NCBI RefSeq assembly: GCF_003254395.2
Contig: NC_037644.1
Location: 3,371,501 to 3,435,500 of the forward strand
Origin: Apis mellifera
Lineage: Eukaryota > Arthropoda > Insecta > Hymenoptera > Apidae
Direction of reading: 5' to 3'
DNA: 64,000 nucleotides
This document shows positions 48,540-58,755 of this stretch, in pieces (positions within the stretch are counted from its first letter, which is position 1; each line of letters starts with the position of its first letter). The position numbers and the translations under genes were made by a program. The notes under the pieces were generated by a model. The model saw only the letters and a program-made list of their open reading frames with translations. It ran no database searches and had not been told where the DNA came from.

Positions 48540-49250
48540 TACAACGTGGCTAACCCCGAGCTAACACAATGATCCCAAGAAGTCCCGACGTCTAGAAAGT
48601 TGTTGCCCGACCAAACTTTGCCTATAAATAAATCCGGTAGCACACTTCAACCTTCCCTTCCCTCTCCTCTCTCTTCTTTTCATCTTAATCGAAGAAGCGA
48701 GTTAAGACTGCGCGTATTATTCACTTCACGCGCAGAAGAAAGTCAAAGAGCGTGCTAAATAATTCTTTCCTTCCTTCTCGCTCTCCTACGAGTACAATGC
48801 AACGATACAATTTCTTCCTTCGTTGTTCGAACGCGTTCTCTTCGCGCAAAGAAAAGATTCGAGCGTTTAACACGAGGGGGAAGCAGTGTCGCCACTCTCT
48901 GCCCGCAAAGGAGAAACGAAACCGAACGCATCTCAAGTGAGTAAAGCGATTTTCGCGAATCAAAGAAAGTTTTTTTCTCGTGATCTCTTCCGTGATTTCG
49001 CCCGAGTGCAACGGCCGATTAACTGGCCGTGAAACGCCGGACTCGACACGAAATTATCGCTAAACGAAGTGGAAAGTTATCCCGCTTCACCAATTTGCCG
49101 GGCAACCACCAGCGCAATCTCAGACGCGCACCTAAGGAAACGATATCTACTGCTCCTCGATCTCTCCGCCATCTATACATTCCTTCTTGTGTTGAATAGT
49201 CTGCCACGCTCGAATTTCTCGCGCACGAAAATTTCGATTTTTAGAAAATT
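48540..49250. other. CpG-bearing GC-richer island with promoter-like features
   Basis: Near-balanced composition from GCTAACCCCGAGCTAACAC to about 49250. Holds a TATA box, a pyrimidine-rich tract and a GTGAGT donor-like site in that order on the plus strand. A 96-codon minus frame (49011-48721) overlaps the same span. Confidence 0.4.
48623..48652 (+). promoter_or_regulatory. Candidate TATA-type core promoter
   Basis: TATAAATA at 48623-48630 with an initiator-like TTCAACC at 48646-48652; the A would be 26 bp downstream of the first T, a normal TATA-to-start spacing. It is followed by a C/T-rich tract (48653-48680). The initiator match is only partial. Confidence 0.25.
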
Positions 49251-49452
49251 ATTATATTTATACTTGGACGTGGATAATATTAATTGGGCACTGCGTTCGT
49301 GTGGAGAGATTCATTGTTCGGATACAACGATGGAAATGAAATTTAATATAGAATGTTTTTCGGAACGTCGAACAATGTATGTAGAAATAAAATTATAAAA
49401 TCAGTTCCTGTAACTATTTATATTGTAATTGTTTGTATTAATGAAGTTTGGA

Positions 49453-49468
49453 TAAAATTAAGTGGACA
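49453..49468 (+). repeat. Left terminal inverted repeat of the Tc1-like element
   Basis: TAAAATTAAGTGGACA, exact complement of the right end; the first TA is the presumed target duplication. Confidence 0.9.
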
Positions 49469-49717
49469 CTTAGAGAGTTAGCAGAAATATAATGTGAGTA
49501 AATATTGAGATTAATGTATTGGTTCGTATTATGAAAACTTTAATATTATTAAATAGAATAATTAAAGTTATATTATCCAGAAATATAATGTTTCTAAGAG
49601 TGTTCTTAAATTAATAATAAAATTTAAATTAAGAAATGTTCAATGTAATCCAAATATTAACATCGCGAAATATTGAATAGCTAAATCATATATCGTTAAA
49701 GTATAAAGGAAGAAACG
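49469..49717. other. Noncoding 5' part of the Tc1-like element
   Basis: AT-rich; may include the eroded start of the transposase (an NPNINIAKY-like reading near 49650) but too decayed to align with confidence. Confidence 0.4.
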
Positions 49718-50144
49718 TTTGAATTTCGTCAAAAAGTGTATAAATAAACCACTGTCGTTCTGAAAACAAGTAATTTTGAATGAATTCGAATTATTAAATA
49801 AGAAAAGAAAGGGCACGAGGATAGAGAAAATCTAATGAATTCTTAAAAAAGCAATATGTTTTACCGACTGTTAAGCATGAGAAAGAATCAGTAATGGCAT
49901 AGGTTTGTTTTTCGAGGTATGGAATTTATCTATAGATGGCATTGTGAGTACAGATAAATACATTGATATCCCGAATGAAAATTTGGAAAAATCAATTTTA
50001 AAAATGGGCTTCGATAAAAAATGGACGTTACAACGAGATAACGATTCAAAACATACCGCTACGAAAACAAAGCAATTTTTATCAAAACTGCAAAATAGAG
50101 TTCTACAATGGCCTTCGCAAAATCGTATTGACAAAACGTATTGA
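49718..50144 (+). pseudogene. Tc1-like transposase, decayed
   Basis: Read across frames, the relic keeps the order expected of Tc1 transposases. RKKRLNFVKKCINKPLS (near 49710-49763) fits the end of the DNA-binding region. KQVILNEFELL (49769-49801) fits the strand holding the first catalytic Asp, but the SDES-type motif is lost. RKSNE, LPTVKH and SVMA follow, with a stop where the conserved Trp before GC is expected. The relic is then open as IDGIVSTDKYIDI (49932) through QRDNDSKHTA, which holds the second catalytic Asp, to LQWPSQ (50104-50121). After WPSQ the PDLNPIE block with the third acidic residue is deleted. The product would be an RNase H-fold DDE/D nuclease; this copy cannot encode an active enzyme. 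Confidence 0.88.
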
Positions 50145-50422
50145 CAAACAAATATTTTTAAAAGAAAAACTACTCAAAAAATATGCCATTATAAAAGCCA
50201 AAAATTCCAATACCAATTAGTCTTTATGTCACTCAATATATGCAATTTTATATTTTGTAATAAATAAATGATATAAATTATAGTATATTTTCTTTATTAT
50301 ATAATTAAATTTTAATGTTTTTCTTTTTATATTATATTTTGTTAACTTTAAGTGTTCAATAAAATAGATTAATAGAGTTTAAATGAATGTTGTTGTTAAA
50401 TGTTTTTGTTCCTCACTAAATC

Positions 50423-50438
50423 TGTCCACTTAATTTTA
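50423..50438 (-). repeat. Right terminal inverted repeat of the Tc1-like element
   Basis: TGTCCACTTAATTTTA, the complement of the left end. Confidence 0.9.
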
Positions 50439-50439
50439 C

Positions 50440-50985
50440 GACTGTACGTGTACTCGATAAATACAACTATATATATATATTCTAAAAACAATCTCAAAGA
50501 TAGTGGCCATAAGTTGGAATTGTAATTCTGAACATACACAGTGTGGATCGTGTACAATATATCCCATATTAAATACACCAGCGCAGAGTCTAGATAACAA
50601 ATTTCAAATATCTTCAAAGCACATGCTTGAAGAAAAGAAAAGAAATTATAAAAATACAGATTTCCATCGATTCGAAATTATTACCAACAAACGTGCTAAT
50701 TCAACAAAATATCAATGTTAAATAATAAGCATATGAAACGTTTTCGAACACTTTTCTAATTAATTAAGTACGTGTATATAATAAACGTATTACAACTCCT
50801 GCAAATTGGTGAATCGTTTTGCCGATATAATCTTCAGATTTCATACACCTCTCACTGTCTCAAACAAGTTTCTTTATCGTATCATATCCCGTTCGTTAAA
50901 AATTGCAAATATAAATTGTCGAGTATTTTCGTCACCCGCTGTGCATTACAGTATCGAGGTTACAAGTTAATCTTGCGTGTGTAAA
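50440..50985. other. AT-rich noncoding stretch
   Basis: No gene recognised; short frames of 70-73 codons on both strands overlap and match nothing known. Confidence 0.45.
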
Positions 50986-50989
50986 CAAA

Positions 50990-51365
50990 TAATAATCGTT
51001 AGGCGCGTGGAACGTTGGTGAAAGGTGAGGCGCGGCGAAAGGAGGCTCGGTGACGGCGATTGGCCAGCTTTTCTCGTGCGGAAATCACCTCCCCGAATAA
51101 TAACATTTGCTCGGCCTCGCGCGAGCGATCCGTAATTGGCGCTCGGCAAACGGTGTAATTGCGATGCGTTGCTTTGAATCGCGTAATTGCGTGAATCAAC
51201 TGTCGATTATCGCCACTTCCGATCGATAAGTGTCGAACAGCGGCCGTCTCAAAGGAATGCGCGGTGAATCGTGTTATCTCGATGGAATATCGAGTTTGCT
51301 CGATGATTATTCGACGTGGTTCACAAGCGAGCGAAAGATGAAAGGAAACGTCGTCGTTTAATTAA
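50990..51365. other. CpG-rich GC island
   Basis: Among the most CpG-dense parts of the window (for example GAGGCGCGGCGAAAGGAGG and CTCGGCCTCGCGCGAGCG). Two overlapping minus frames (51149-50967, 51199-50999) match no family. Promoter- or enhancer-like composition. Confidence 0.45.
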
Positions 51366-51377
51366 AATGAAACGAGC

Positions 51378-51381
<4 letters not shown>

Positions 51382-51410
<29 letters not shown>
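51382..51410 (+). repeat. Poly-T tract, 29 nt
   Basis: Longest homopolymer in the window, at the 3' edge of a CpG-rich island. It could be the poly-A tail of a minus-strand retroposed sequence or a nucleosome-excluding tract; no retrogene is visible beside it. Confidence 0.85.
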
Positions 51411-51417
<7 letters not shown>

Positions 51418-53395
51418 TTTCTTTATAGTTTATAGTTTAATATAATCGAGTCGAATTAATGAATTTGATGAAATTTAATATTAATTATATCTATTTATTT
51501 TATTATTATTACTGACTCGTAATTTTTATAAACTGATGCTTTGTTTGAATTCTGGTGGATTGAATTCGGAACGAGAGAGAGAAAAATAAGCGTGATAAAG
51601 GATCGAATTTCATTCACCAGCCCCTCTTAAAGTTTCCTTCTCAACAATTGCTTGGGGATGGCAGTGAAGCACACTATTGTATTGTAATATAATATCGAGT
51701 AATGATATACTTTACACACACTATATACAATAATATATAATGTATTACGTATATAATCCTTTTCATTATGCAACGATTCTATTCGTGACAAGGGAATAAT
51801 AAAAAGACGATTCTAAAAATGGAATTGGAAAAGAATAAAAATTTTGACGAAGCTATCTCTTCGATGATCTCGAATATACGTATATAATCGGCTTTTTAGT
51901 TTTTCAAAAAATATTTGCAAAAAAAACTTTTACATACACTTTCACGTTCACGTGTGAAAACTATCCACGTATTTTTCGTTAATACAAATACGACAACGAG
52001 GCAATTAATATGTAAAAAGGAAAAAAGTCATTTTCTCATGAAATATGATAAACTTGAAATATTTCAATCCATAAAAATCGTCGTTTCTATTTTCATCCAT
52101 CCACTGATATTTAAAATTATGCAGAGTGTAAAAAAAAATAAAATGATCGAAGTTGAAAGGATATCGGTCATAACTCGCCAAGTTTACGTATTAAATGATC
52201 AGTTTGTAAAAGATTAATAAAAGATAAATTATAGAAAATAAATAAAATACAATCTAATTATCATATTGAACGAAAATTTTGAGAGAGCGGTTGTTCGAGC
52301 TAGATCCTGATTTAAAATTTTAATTGATGAGTATTTGTCGATTAAATCATCAAAAATATTTTCATGCAAAGTGTTTAAAAAGAAATGTAAATAGGATCCA
52401 AAATTTTAAGAGTTTATAAAAGAGCAAAAAATCAATATAAATTCTATAAATCAATCTTTACGTAAAATAAATCATATCGTGTGTAAATTTTCTTCGAAAT
52501 AATGCAATTAAAAAAATTAATGCAGAAGCTCATCAATTTAATATTAATTACTACGAAGATTATTTTGTACACAAACGAATACTCGAATACTGCCATTTCG
52601 GATTTCTAATCAATTATCATTTTATCGTTTTATTTATCATTCGAGATAAATAAAAATATTGAAAATAGATATTTGTACGACCTTGCTTTCACTTTATCCG
52701 CGTAATTGAATTAATAATAATCACCAATATTAATAACAATCGTGAAACTTTGAATTCTCCTGAATTAATCTCTCTACATTTTTTGGAAATTTATATTTAA
52801 TGAATCGAAGAAAAAAAATTCATTAATTGAATTAATTTATTTTAGAAAGGATTCTACGAGTAAAATTAAATCCATACCAATCTGATACAGATTTTAAATG
52901 TCATTTGTTATTTATAGAAACAATAAATAAACTAAAATCGTATAAAATGAGTACATATATAATTAGAAGTTAATTACACGAAATGAGACTACAAAAATTA
53001 AGCTGCAACGAAAGAGATAATTAATCATTTTTTAATTACGTATAATAAAATTTTGGAATTTGCATAAACGAGATTGCAACGAAGTTATATCGCATTCAAA
53101 TGTATATCATTCTCTGAAAATAATTATATCAATCTCTTATCTTATCATATTTATCTTATCGTATTTATGATCATAATATTTTGATCGTTCTGCGATTTCT
53201 ATATTTATTCTTCTAATAATATGTGATGTAATGATATTTGACTTTATTTATTACATATTTTGAATATCATGATTTATAATAAATAATAAAATATCATCGA
53301 TGACAATTTCACTAATAATAGCAATTTTTTGAAAAACTAAGATCAATTTGTATAGGAAAAAGTTTTTCAAAATCTTGTTACATATTTAAAAATCA
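51411..53395. other. AT-rich noncoding stretch
   Basis: A short GC-richer part lies at 51555-51670. The 100-codon plus frame at 51915-52217 is Lys/Ile/Val-rich and matches no family I recognise. No repeats of note. Confidence 0.45.
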
Positions 53396-53468
53396 TCAAA
53401 AAGGGCAGGATAGATTTTCCGTTCGCCCAAAGTTTTTCAATTTAGAGTTTCGTTTTTTCGAGCAAATT

Positions 53469-53830
53469 GTGGTTCGAGAGTACTTTTCAAGTATCGGTGA
53501 AATTAGCCGATTCTCGATCGGTTGCCATTACAAGTTGAAGGTTATTCTTCTCTTGCGGAAAACAAGCTGAAAAGATGGGGATAAAATTTAAAAACTAGTT
53601 TTTTAAATTAAATTATTAGAATTCGTCGATCACTTTCGTGTATCTTGAATCTGGATTTTCTCGAAAACAAACAGGTTTAAACGATTTTGATTGAAATTTT
53701 ATTTCATACTTTTATCCCCGCGTGAATATGAAATAACCTTTTATCGATTCTTCGTGCTCAATCGTCGGGAATAAAGCAAATTTCAGTTTTTAGTTAGAAA
53801 AATTTTTAACTAAGCTTCGACGAATAAATC
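53469..53830. mobile_element. Foldback-related element, family A copy 3 (diverged)
   Basis: GTGAAATTAGCCGATTCTCG (53497) matches GTGAAATTAGCTAATTCTCG of the 25.3-kb copy, and both continue AT(C/T)GG. The reverse complement of the right side (GAAATTTGCTTTATTCCCGA and CGATAAAAGG) aligns loosely to the left. The inverted-repeat structure is weaker than in the other two copies, so the element boundaries are approximate. Confidence 0.4.
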
Positions 53831-54215
53831 TTCCTTCTCCCTTTCAATTTATTTTTATTATATCACAAATTATCAAACATATTTTCGTTCATCATCTCAT
53901 ATCGAATTATTAATAATTTATTGATATTATATCAACATCGATAATCATAATGAATGAATGATGAATACGTGTTATTTCTTCGATATGATGACAAATTATT
54001 GTCACTTCGAAATAAATGGACAGAGATTATTTGAAGTTTATTTGCATCAGAGAAGAATATTACGAGATGAAAATTTCTAGAAAATTTGTTCACAATTATT
54101 AACATCGTCTATGCTCGATGATCAATGATTGAAAATAATAAGCGAATAATATTCGCAAGATCGAGTTTATAGCACGTAGTAAAGCATGGATCTTGTTTGA
54201 AATCCAGACAATTCC
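53831..54215. other. AT-rich noncoding stretch
   Basis: Nothing recognised. Confidence 0.45.
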
Positions 54216-54465
54216 GGAATAATCGTAAAATTTGTTCAGACATTGTCCTAGGTCGTTTATAGAATGTCGTCTTAAACGTACGCGGGGAGGGGAGAAAAGG
54301 TGTTGCAATCGAGTTTTTAGAATCGCCTGCTCGATCTTTATAAGAAGAAACGGTCGAGTTGTAGAGAAGATTAAATTACAATTTGAAAATGTGCAAAGAG
54401 CAGCGATGAGACGAGAAAAAAGTCGAGAGATATCCGTGTAATAGTCGTCCATTGTCAAACAAATT
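54216..54465. other. Small GC-richer island
   Basis: Includes GTACGCGGGGAGGGGAG near 54278. Open on both strands (54458-54099 minus, 119 codons; 54232-54441 plus, 69 codons); neither product matches a known family. Confidence 0.3.
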
Positions 54466-54716
54466 CAATTTATGCTAAAATATACTGTAGAAGTTTATAT
54501 ACACATAAATTTTCCAAAGAAGAAAATTGTTACAATATAAATAACATTGTTCACGATATACTTAATTATTATTAATAACTTGATCGATGTGATTTCTTGC
54601 TTAATTTTATATGTACGTGTATATATACATATATATAGAATAGTAAGTGTGAGAGAAACGAGTTATCTTAATCTAGAATCTAAATTGCTTATTTACCACA
54701 AAGAAAAATATACACG

Positions 54717-54759
54717 TAAGTGACATAGAATGTATACATAAGAAATGTCACGTGACGTA

Positions 54760-54806
<47 letters not shown>

Positions 54807-54819
54807 AGTGACATAGAAT
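54717..54819. repeat. (TA)n tract flanked by a 15-bp direct repeat
   Basis: TAAGTGACATAGAAT occurs at 54717-54731 and 54805-54819; between them lies a (TA)n run of about 39 bp (54762-54800) and TGTCACGTGACGTAG. Confidence 0.85.
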
Positions 54820-54829
54820 ATAGATATAA

Positions 54830-55020
54830 GAGACGAAATATCTTTTGTAAAGTAATAATGCATAAAATATTATAAATTTGGAAAGAATTTTACAATCACA
54901 ATGATTGCTTGTTCGATATTAATTAATTTAATTTTTTACGCGTTATGCATCAAAGATATTGCGCGATATTATCATCGGATGATAAGTCAGTTTGTTAAAA
55001 TTTGAACTTGTTCAAGATAA
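54830..55020. other. AT-rich noncoding stretch
   Basis: Nothing recognised. Confidence 0.4.
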
Positions 55021-55440
55021 CGATACGCGAACATTAATTTTTATCGCGTCCTCTCTGAAAATTGTTGAAAAAATTTCAACGCATAATCGATAACGATAAC
55101 GGAAGGAAAAAGAAAAAAGAAATTTCTCGAAAGAGAAGTCTCGCGAGGTCTGGAAACGGATCGCGCTCGTTTAAACAAACACACAGTTCGACTGTTCGAC
55201 GCGTTCAATTTGAAACGTTGAACGCGTCGAAACGCGTTTTAATGAAATTGAAACGGTATCGGAGCGGGTAGCTGGGATCGAAATTCGCGGAAGCAATTTG
55301 TCCAGGGATTCTCGTCGGCCGATGAAATTACCGTCGAGGTATCGGGTTTCCACGGAGCTTGCTTTACGCTCGATCTACGCGAAACCAGTCCTTCGTTTCT
55401 TTATCTCTCTCTTCATCGCGTAATATTTCTTTGTTTATCA
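55021..55440. other. CpG-rich GC island
   Basis: CpG-dense from about 55140 to 55390, with the hairpin at 55195-55231. Short overlapping frames on both strands match nothing known. Confidence 0.4.
55195..55231. other. CpG hairpin with two ACGCGT sites
   Basis: TTCGACGCGTTCAA and TTGAACGCGTCGAA form a perfect 14-bp inverted repeat around the 9-nt loop TTTGAAACG. A third ACGCGT follows at 55232. In RNA this would be a short stable stem-loop; in DNA it is a dyad of ACGCGT elements. It is shorter than a typical pre-miRNA. Confidence 0.75.
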
Positions 55441-57350
55441 CGTAATGAGACAGATTGTTGAATTCATTTTTTTTGGCAATCGTTCTCGTTGTAAAAAGGA
55501 GGAGCATAGATCAAACGATAAAAATTAAAAATTTTTTTTTCTTTTTTCGAAAAGAATACTGAAAAATATAATATTGTGCACATGTAACAAATACACACAG
55601 TGTTTCAATATGTATATATACCTTTGGAAAATTGATACTAGATCTCGAAACAAACGTGAAAGTTTCGATCCAGGCTTATTTGTTAAATAATAAACAATTT
55701 AAAATGGAAATAGAGAAGGTTTCTGTTTTCCACATTTTTATTTTTATAAATTGCGTCAGTGATTTCACTTGTTTCGATCTCTAGAATCTAGATTTTTCGA
55801 TAATATATCAATTTCCTGTACGTTTCGAACTGTACAAGATAAAATAGATGTGCAATTTCAATCGCAAAACGCTTTTCTATCTGCCACTGTGTTGCGGCGG
55901 TAGTTGCCTTTAGTTTTCGAATTACTCGCAAGAAAGTTTCGGCGCTGTGCATTGAATTCTGCCTATGCATAAGCGTTCATACGCGGAATAGCATGCTACC
56001 ATCATTTCTCAACTGTCACTGACGTGTACAGAGAATTCAATAGCAAAGTGTCGAAAGTTTTTTTTTTTTTTTTTTTGCGAACAACTCGAAAACTAAAAAG
56101 GCAACCAGTTATGTAGTTTTATATTTATAAAGAAAAATTCAAAAGGTTTTTACAATACGTTTCAAGTTTGATAATTGAAGAAGGATCGACAGATTAATGA
56201 ATTCGTTTCGAATAATAATAATCTCAATTTAAATATCGTTATTTTAATTTTTATAACGAAAAATTATTCCACATAATAATTATATTTCCACATAATAATT
56301 TATTTCATTAATCCCATTTTCGGATTATTGACATAAATTTACGAGATATTATTAAAAGTGTAAACATTTTTTTTTTTTGCAATAAAATAATCTAAAATAT
56401 TTCGATCTTTCACAAGCCACATCGTAATCTATTTTATTAAATTATAATCACAATCTTTATTATCGCATATAAGAATGATTCGACAAGAAAATCGACATTT
56501 TTATATCAATTTCAACCAATGTAAAAAGAATCAATTGTCATATTTCAATTCAACATATATTTATTAACTTATCATATCGAATTTGAGGTAAAATTCCTCG
56601 AATTCAAATAATTAAACAAATATGAAATAAATAAATAACAATAAATTTAATTGATCAATATTTAAATCCATAAAATATTAATCTTAAAATAACCCTTATG
56701 AATATAATATTTATATACTCGGATAAAAAAATTAAAACAAATATTCTTCTATGATATTCGATATTAAAATCAGATACCAAAATCAGACTCACCTTCAATT
56801 AAATCAAATGAAGTACGATTTAATTCAATTAACATTCTAATGTAAATATTATTAAATATAATGGATATAATAAAATTGCAAATTTAATTTTATCTTGATA
56901 ATAAAAAAATTCACTAAATGAAAAACTTTCAACTATTATTATTAATCTAAAAACTAAAAAAAAATAAATTAATTTCAAATGAAACTATTGTTGATACCAA
57001 TCGTATTGATCCTAAAATATATATAATAACAATTAGAGATTCATCCAACAAATAATACTGGATAAACACTTAACTAACCCAAAACTAATAATATAAATAA
57101 AATTCTAAATTCTATAAAATATATTGATCTAAATCAAGGATATAAAATTCATATAACCAAAGATAAATTTGAATAATTAAAAAAAAAAGCAGATGTTGAT
57201 TTCTAATGAAAAATTAAATTATTTGCAAATTAATTGAACAAATTAATACCAATAACCCATTAAAGATATATAACAACAACATATAACAACACACACTAAT
57301 TAAAATTCTTCCATCCCTTTCAACTTTCATATTTTCAAACTTCAAAAATC
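55441..57350. other. AT-rich noncoding stretch
   Basis: A modestly GC-richer part at 55845-56040 is followed by a poly-T run (about 56059-56076). The rest is very AT-rich and noncoding. Confidence 0.45.
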
Positions 57351-57359
57351 CGATAAGTG

Positions 57360-57835
57360 GATAAACGGAGAAAGAAATGAAAAATCTTCTGTTATCCGAG
57401 ATTAATGTTATCGGATCTCTTCCCTTTATTATGGGAGAGAATTGGAACAGAGTTAAGAACGTTGGTTCTCCAAGAATGGACGGACGATTAGGACGATGCG
57501 AAGAGTTTATTGAAACTTATTCGAAAGCGAAGGCAGAGTTCCACCATCGACGAAAGATTTACCGGCCGAGCAAAGATACGTGTTACGAGGGTGTATAATC
57601 ACCGTTCCAGCGGAGAGGGGAGGATAACAGGATGGAAAACAGAAGTTGAAAAGCAACTGATGCTCCGAGCATCGCTGATCGCTCGGCTGGCAAAGGCTGC
57701 AACTCGGAATGAGGAAGATAACGAGAAAGAGAAGGGGAGGGGAGGAGTAGGATTAAGGGGAGGGGAGAATGGAAAGAAACGGAACTCGAATCAAGCGTTG
57801 CTCTCTTCTCGCGTTTAATGCTTCCATTATTAGGG
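57360..57835. other. GC-richer, purine-biased island
   Basis: Plus-strand purine bias (GGGGAGGGGAGGAGTAGG region near 57735) keeps two overlapping plus frames open in different phases (57377-57598 and 57510-57818, 102 codons). The 102-codon product is Arg/Lys/Glu/Gly-rich without domains. Not called as a gene. Confidence 0.35.
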
Positions 57836-58375
57836 GATCCATAATTTCACCCTATACATGAATTTATTACTTATTTATTTTTTTGTAACTCGACATTTTC
57901 ATCGAATACAATTGAATAAGTGTTATGCAACTGGTTCCGATTTTTATTATTAATTTAAAAAATCGTGGAATATTTGTTCTTGTCGATACATTAATTGTAG
58001 CTTTTTTAGATAAATATTTATTCCATTTCCAATCTTTTGAACTCGTAATAATAAATAAATTTTGGAAAATACTTGGCTTCTTTCCCGTCAAATTTTTTAT
58101 TCCAAAAATATGAAAATAATTACAGTATAATATAATTACGCTTAATATTTTGAAAAATAAAAATTCTATATCGATATTTCGTCTTCTGTCGATTGTTTAC
58201 ATATATTTTTATAATATTATTATACTAACGAATATATATTCAGACGATTTCGTTTCCACGTTGTTTAAAAATTTTGCACACAAGCTTATTACTTTCTTTT
58301 CTTAAACTATATATATAATAAAATCTCAATTTCGACGAAAAAAATGAAAATACCTGGTTCGACCTTTCAACTATT
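57836..58375. other. AT-rich noncoding stretch
   Basis: Frames at 57867-58091 (minus) and 57925-58113 (plus) overlap each other and are AT-driven. Confidence 0.45.
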
Positions 58376-58755
58376 CATAGCAAAATTTCCCTCCTCTTTT
58401 TCACGAGATTCGCTCGTGACGCCTCTCTTCTCGAGTTAATTGGTGTAAAAACAGGGAGCACAAAGGACAAACACAATTCGATATAGAAAGACTATCGGTT
58501 TATCTGCTCTCTGGTTGAGGCGGCTAACGCGATAATCTTCGATCCGGTGGTGGAAATTACGGTACTCGGAGAAAACAGATCGGCTAATGCATTTTTCCCC
58601 GGCATTGTCTCAAGTATCGGCAACACTTCTCAACGTTTCACCTCGACGCAACTAGGCAACCCCGCAATCAAGCCTCGCTGCTTCGAGATAATTCGATCGA
58701 GAGGATAATTCGTTTTTAATGTCGAATCGGTGACGAATCCGAAACTGGAAAGTTG
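58376..58755. other. CpG-bearing GC island, no open frame
   Basis: About 370 bp of balanced, CpG-bearing sequence (for example GAGGCGGCTAACGCGATAAT and CTCGACGCAACTAGGCAACC) with no long frame on either strand. Its composition contrast without coding potential makes it a good enhancer or noncoding-RNA candidate. Confidence 0.4.

Larger units (their letters stand above)
49453..50438 (+). mobile_element. Defective Tc1-like DNA transposon, 986 bp
   Basis: Ends in perfect 16-bp inverted repeats (TAAAATTAAGTGGACA at 49453 and its complement at 50423), with weaker similarity running about 20 bp further in (TTAGAGAG/TTTAGTGAG). The outermost TA on each side fits the TA target duplication of the Tc1/mariner superfamily. 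Between them lies a plus-strand transposase relic. Intact relatives are usually 1.3-1.7 kb, so this copy has internal deletions in addition to stops and frameshifts. Confidence 0.9.

Noticed and set aside
55195..55231. microRNA precursor
   Set aside because: Stem of only 14 bp, too short for a Drosha/Dicer substrate; kept as a hairpin instead.
57510..57818. 102-codon basic protein
   Set aside because: Purine bias keeps two phases open at once; no recognised domain.
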